Assembly: GCF_001542915.1 (NCBI RefSeq)
Contig: NZ_LNNH01000046.1
Location: 125,813 to 161,121, forward strand
Direction of reading: 5' to 3'
Source: Peribacillus simplex
Lineage (GTDB): Bacteria; Bacillota; Bacilli; Bacillales; DSM-1321
DNA length: 35,309 bases
Under the pieces are notes generated by a model that was not told the DNA's origin, did no database searches, and worked only from the letters and a program-made list of their open reading frames with translations. The translations under genes were made by a program, and so were the position numbers. Shown piece after piece: positions 33,879-35,309 of this stretch (its first letter is position 1; the number at the start of each line of letters is the position of its first letter).

Positions 33879-33969
33879 GGGGAAGTACTCAAGAGGCTGA
33901 AGAGGCGCCCCTGCTAAGGGTGTAGGTCGCGTAAGCGGCGCGAGGGTTCAAATCCCTCCTTCTCCGCCA
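33879..33969 (+). tRNA. tRNA-Ser (anticodon GCT)
   Basis: 91 nt with the long variable arm of serine tRNAs (GTAGGTCGCGTAAGCGGCGC). Acceptor GGGGAAG/CTTCTCC, anticodon GCT at 33913-33915, CCA encoded. Confidence 0.97.
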
Positions 33970-33986
33970 GTTACATATTATATCAA

Positions 33987-34058
33987 GGCCCATTGGTCAA
34001 GCGGTTAAGACACCGCCCTTTCACGGCGGTAACACGGGTTCGAATCCCGTATGGGTCA
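33987..34058 (+). tRNA. tRNA-Glu (anticodon TTC)
   Basis: Acceptor GGCCCAT/ATGGGTC, anticodon TTC at 34020-34022, T arm GGGTTCGAATCCC. CCA is not encoded (discriminator A is followed by CTCT), so it must be added by nucleotidyltransferase. Confidence 0.97.
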
Positions 34059-34077
34059 CTCTCTTACATATCAACAT

Positions 34078-34153
34078 GGTCCCGTGGTGTAGCGGTTAAC
34101 ATGCCTGCCTGTCACGCAGGAGATCGCGGGTTCGATTCCCGTCGGGACCGCCA
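34078..34153 (+). tRNA. tRNA-Asp (anticodon GTC)
   Basis: Acceptor GGTCCCG/CGGGACC, anticodon GTC at 34111-34113, CCA encoded. An 80-bp gap containing a promoter follows. Confidence 0.97.
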
Positions 34154-34173
34154 TTATTTTTTTTAAGAAACAC

Positions 34174-34202
34174 TTGCTAAAATAAAGTTATTGTGATATA
34201 AT
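34174..34202 (+). promoter_or_regulatory. Promoter 2 inside the tRNA cluster
   Basis: TTGCTA, 17-bp spacer, TATAAT, between tRNA-Asp and tRNA-Gln. It would add transcription of the distal tRNAs and possibly of the rRNA operon. Confidence 0.8.
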
Positions 34203-34233
34203 ATTAACCTGACTGTTAATTATCACAAGTCAT

Positions 34234-34308
34234 TGGGCTATAGCCAAGCGGTAAGGCAACGGATTTTGATTCCGTCATGCGAAGGTTCGATCCCTTCTAG
34301 CCCAGCCA
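34234..34308 (+). tRNA. tRNA-Gln (anticodon TTG)
   Basis: Acceptor TGGGCTA/TAGCCCA, anticodon TTG at 34266-34268, CCA encoded. Confidence 0.96.
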
Positions 34309-34319
34309 TTTTTATTTTA

Positions 34320-34395
34320 GAGCCATTAGCTCAGTTGGTAGAGCATCTGACTTTTAATCAGAGGGTCGAAGGTTCGAATCCTTCATGGCTCACCA
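34320..34395 (+). tRNA. tRNA-Lys (anticodon TTT)
   Basis: Acceptor GAGCCAT/ATGGCTC, anticodon TTT at 34353-34355, CCA encoded. Confidence 0.97.
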
Positions 34396-34403
34396 TTTTG
34401 TAT

Positions 34404-34485
34404 GCGGGTGTGGCGGAATTGGCAGACGCACCAGACTTAGGATCTGGCGCCGCAAGGCGTGGGGGTTCAAGTCCCTTCACCCGCA
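34404..34485 (+). tRNA. tRNA-Leu (anticodon TAG)
   Basis: 82 nt with a long variable arm. Acceptor GCGGGTG/CACCCGC, anticodon TAG at 34438-34440. CCA is not encoded (A then CTG). Confidence 0.96.
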
Positions 34486-34500
34486 CTGATAATTTTCTTC

Positions 34501-34530
34501 TTGACATCAAGATGAAAAGGGTGTTATACT
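34501..34530 (+). promoter_or_regulatory. Promoter 3 inside the tRNA cluster
   Basis: TTGACA, 18-bp spacer, TATACT with extended -10 TG (TGTTATACT), between the two leucine tRNAs. It is the closest to consensus of the three promoters and the last one before 16S. Confidence 0.88.
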
Positions 34531-34545
34531 TACGAAGTCGCTTTC

Positions 34546-34631
<86 letters not shown>

Positions 34632-34649
34632 TTAACATCATAGAAATTA

Positions 34650-34726
34650 GCGCCCGTAGCTCAATTGGATAGAGCATCTGACTACGAATCAGAAGGTTGT
34701 AGGTTCGACTCCCGCCGGGCGCACCA
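34650..34726 (+). tRNA. tRNA-Arg (anticodon ACG)
   Basis: Acceptor GCGCCCG/CGGGCGC, anticodon ACG at 34684-34686 (A34 presumably edited to inosine), CCA encoded. Confidence 0.97.
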
Positions 34727-34734
34727 TTTTTTTA

Positions 34735-34811
34735 CGGGAAGTAGCTCAGCTTGGTAGAGCACTTGGTTTGGGACCAAGGGGTCGCAGGTTCGAATCCTGT
34801 CTTCCCGACCA
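34735..34811 (+). tRNA. tRNA-Pro (anticodon TGG)
   Basis: Acceptor CGGGAAG/CTTCCCG, anticodon TGG at 34769-34771, CCA encoded. Confidence 0.97.
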
Positions 34812-34844
34812 TCCTTTCTCGTAACATTTCAAGAAAATTTAAAT

Positions 34845-34918
34845 GCGGGTGTAGTTTAGTGGTAAAACCTCAGCCTTCCAAGCTGATGATGAGAGTTCGA
34901 TTCTCTTCACCCGCTCCA
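34845..34918 (+). tRNA. tRNA-Gly (anticodon TCC)
   Basis: Acceptor GCGGGTG/CACCCGC, anticodon TCC at 34877-34879, CCA encoded. Last tRNA before the rRNA leader, 93 bp from the 16S gene. Confidence 0.97.
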
Positions 34919-34922
34919 TTAT

Positions 34923-34936
34923 TGCTCTTTGAAAAC
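34923..34936 (+). promoter_or_regulatory. rRNA leader boxA antitermination site
   Basis: TGCTCTTTGAAAAC, the boxA sequence through which Nus factors make rRNA transcription resistant to termination. It lies directly after tRNA-Gly. I see no additional promoter between it and 16S, so the rRNA operon is probably transcribed from the tRNA promoters. Confidence 0.85.
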
Positions 34937-35011
34937 TGAACAAAACAAAGCGCCAACGTTAAATTTTAAGTGAGCACACACTATCAAAAAGCAAATGAGC
35001 AAGTCAAACAT

Positions 35012-35309
35012 TTCTTCGGAGAGTTTGATCCTGGCTCAGGACGAACGCTGGCGGCGTGCCTAATACATGCAAGTCGAGCGAATCGATGGGAGCTTGCTCC
35101 CTGAGATTAGCGGCGGACGGGTGAGTAACACGTGGGCAACCTGCCTATAAGACTGGGATAACTTCGGGAAACCGGAGCTAATACCGGATACGTTCTTTTC
35201 TCGCATGAGGGAAGATGGAAAGACGGTTTACGCTGTCACTTATAGATGGGCCCGCGGCGCATTAGCTAGTTGGTGAGGTAATGGCTCACCAAGGCGACGA
35301 TGCGTAGCC
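35012..35309 (+). rRNA. rrs: 16S ribosomal RNA, 5' part
   Basis: Starts near TTCTTCGGAGAGTTTGATCC and continues with GGCGGCGTGCCTAATACATG; cut off by the window end after about 298 bases. The V1-V2 region (GAATCGATGGGAGCTTGCTC, GATACGTTCTTTTCTCGCAT) looks Bacillus/Peribacillus-like. The first base is uncertain by a few positions. Confidence 0.97.

Overview
The window looks like the chromosome of a Bacillus-type Firmicute, most plausibly a Peribacillus (Bacillus simplex-like) species. This rests on the 16S 5' end, AGGAGG-type ribosome sites, TTG/GTG starts, and gene order matching the Bacillus subtilis ddl-murF-cshA-ydbST-rhomboid-acpS-ydcC-alr-ndoAI/ndoA-rsb/sigB-tex-cmpA-sprT-tRNA block. The species name is an inference. 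It is core chromosome: I see no CRISPR array, no complete insertion sequence and no prophage.

Layout. (1) 1-190: end of one rRNA operon (5S and its terminator). (2) 350-1606: a solitary tyrosine recombinase with a perfect inverted repeat upstream, then an unexplained stretch bounded by terminators. (3) 1656-9053: envelope and transport genes. These are an RND exporter (swrC) divergent from a TetR-type regulator with clear face-to-face promoters and a candidate operator, a diacylglycerol-kinase-like lipid kinase, and a Yip1-type membrane protein plus HlyD-type adaptor pair without its usual ABC transporter. (4) 9200-10856: a ydaO-type (c-di-AMP) riboswitch with terminator in front of a GltT-type glutamate/aspartate symporter. 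(5) 11202-14882: an uncharacterised 260-aa protein, then ddl and murF for peptidoglycan precursors. (6) 14929-17235: a solitary SpoIIE-type phosphatase on the minus strand and a 1.15-kb gap without a convincing gene. (7) 17236-25386: cshA, two PH-domain membrane proteins, a rhomboid protease, acpS, a LolA-like lipoprotein, alr and the NdoAI/NdoA toxin-antitoxin pair. (8) 25640-30679: the complete eight-gene sigma-B module rsbR-S-T-U-V-W-sigB-rsbX. (9) 30753-33665: tex, the tiny sporulation gene cmpA on the minus strand, and an SprT-like gene. (10) 33684-35309: eleven tRNA genes with three internal promoters running into the 16S gene of a second rRNA operon.

How the genes work together. The sigma-B module is a full partner-switching cascade: the RsbR/RsbS stressosome holds RsbT, RsbT activates phosphatase RsbU, RsbU dephosphorylates RsbV, RsbV takes RsbW off sigma-B, and RsbX resets the stressosome. 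A strong sigma-B-type promoter overlaps the rsbU stop codon (autoregulation of rsbV-W-sigB-rsbX). A second candidate with the same 13-bp spacer lies before rsbR. Ddl, MurF and Alr make and use D-alanine for the cell wall.

Most notable points: the c-di-AMP riboswitch on a glutamate/aspartate symporter; a possible second sigma-B promoter at the head of the stressosome operon; an empty ICEBs1-type attachment site in tRNA-Leu(GAG); cmpA reading through the convergent tex terminator; and the placement of all these essential genes between two direct-repeat rRNA operons.
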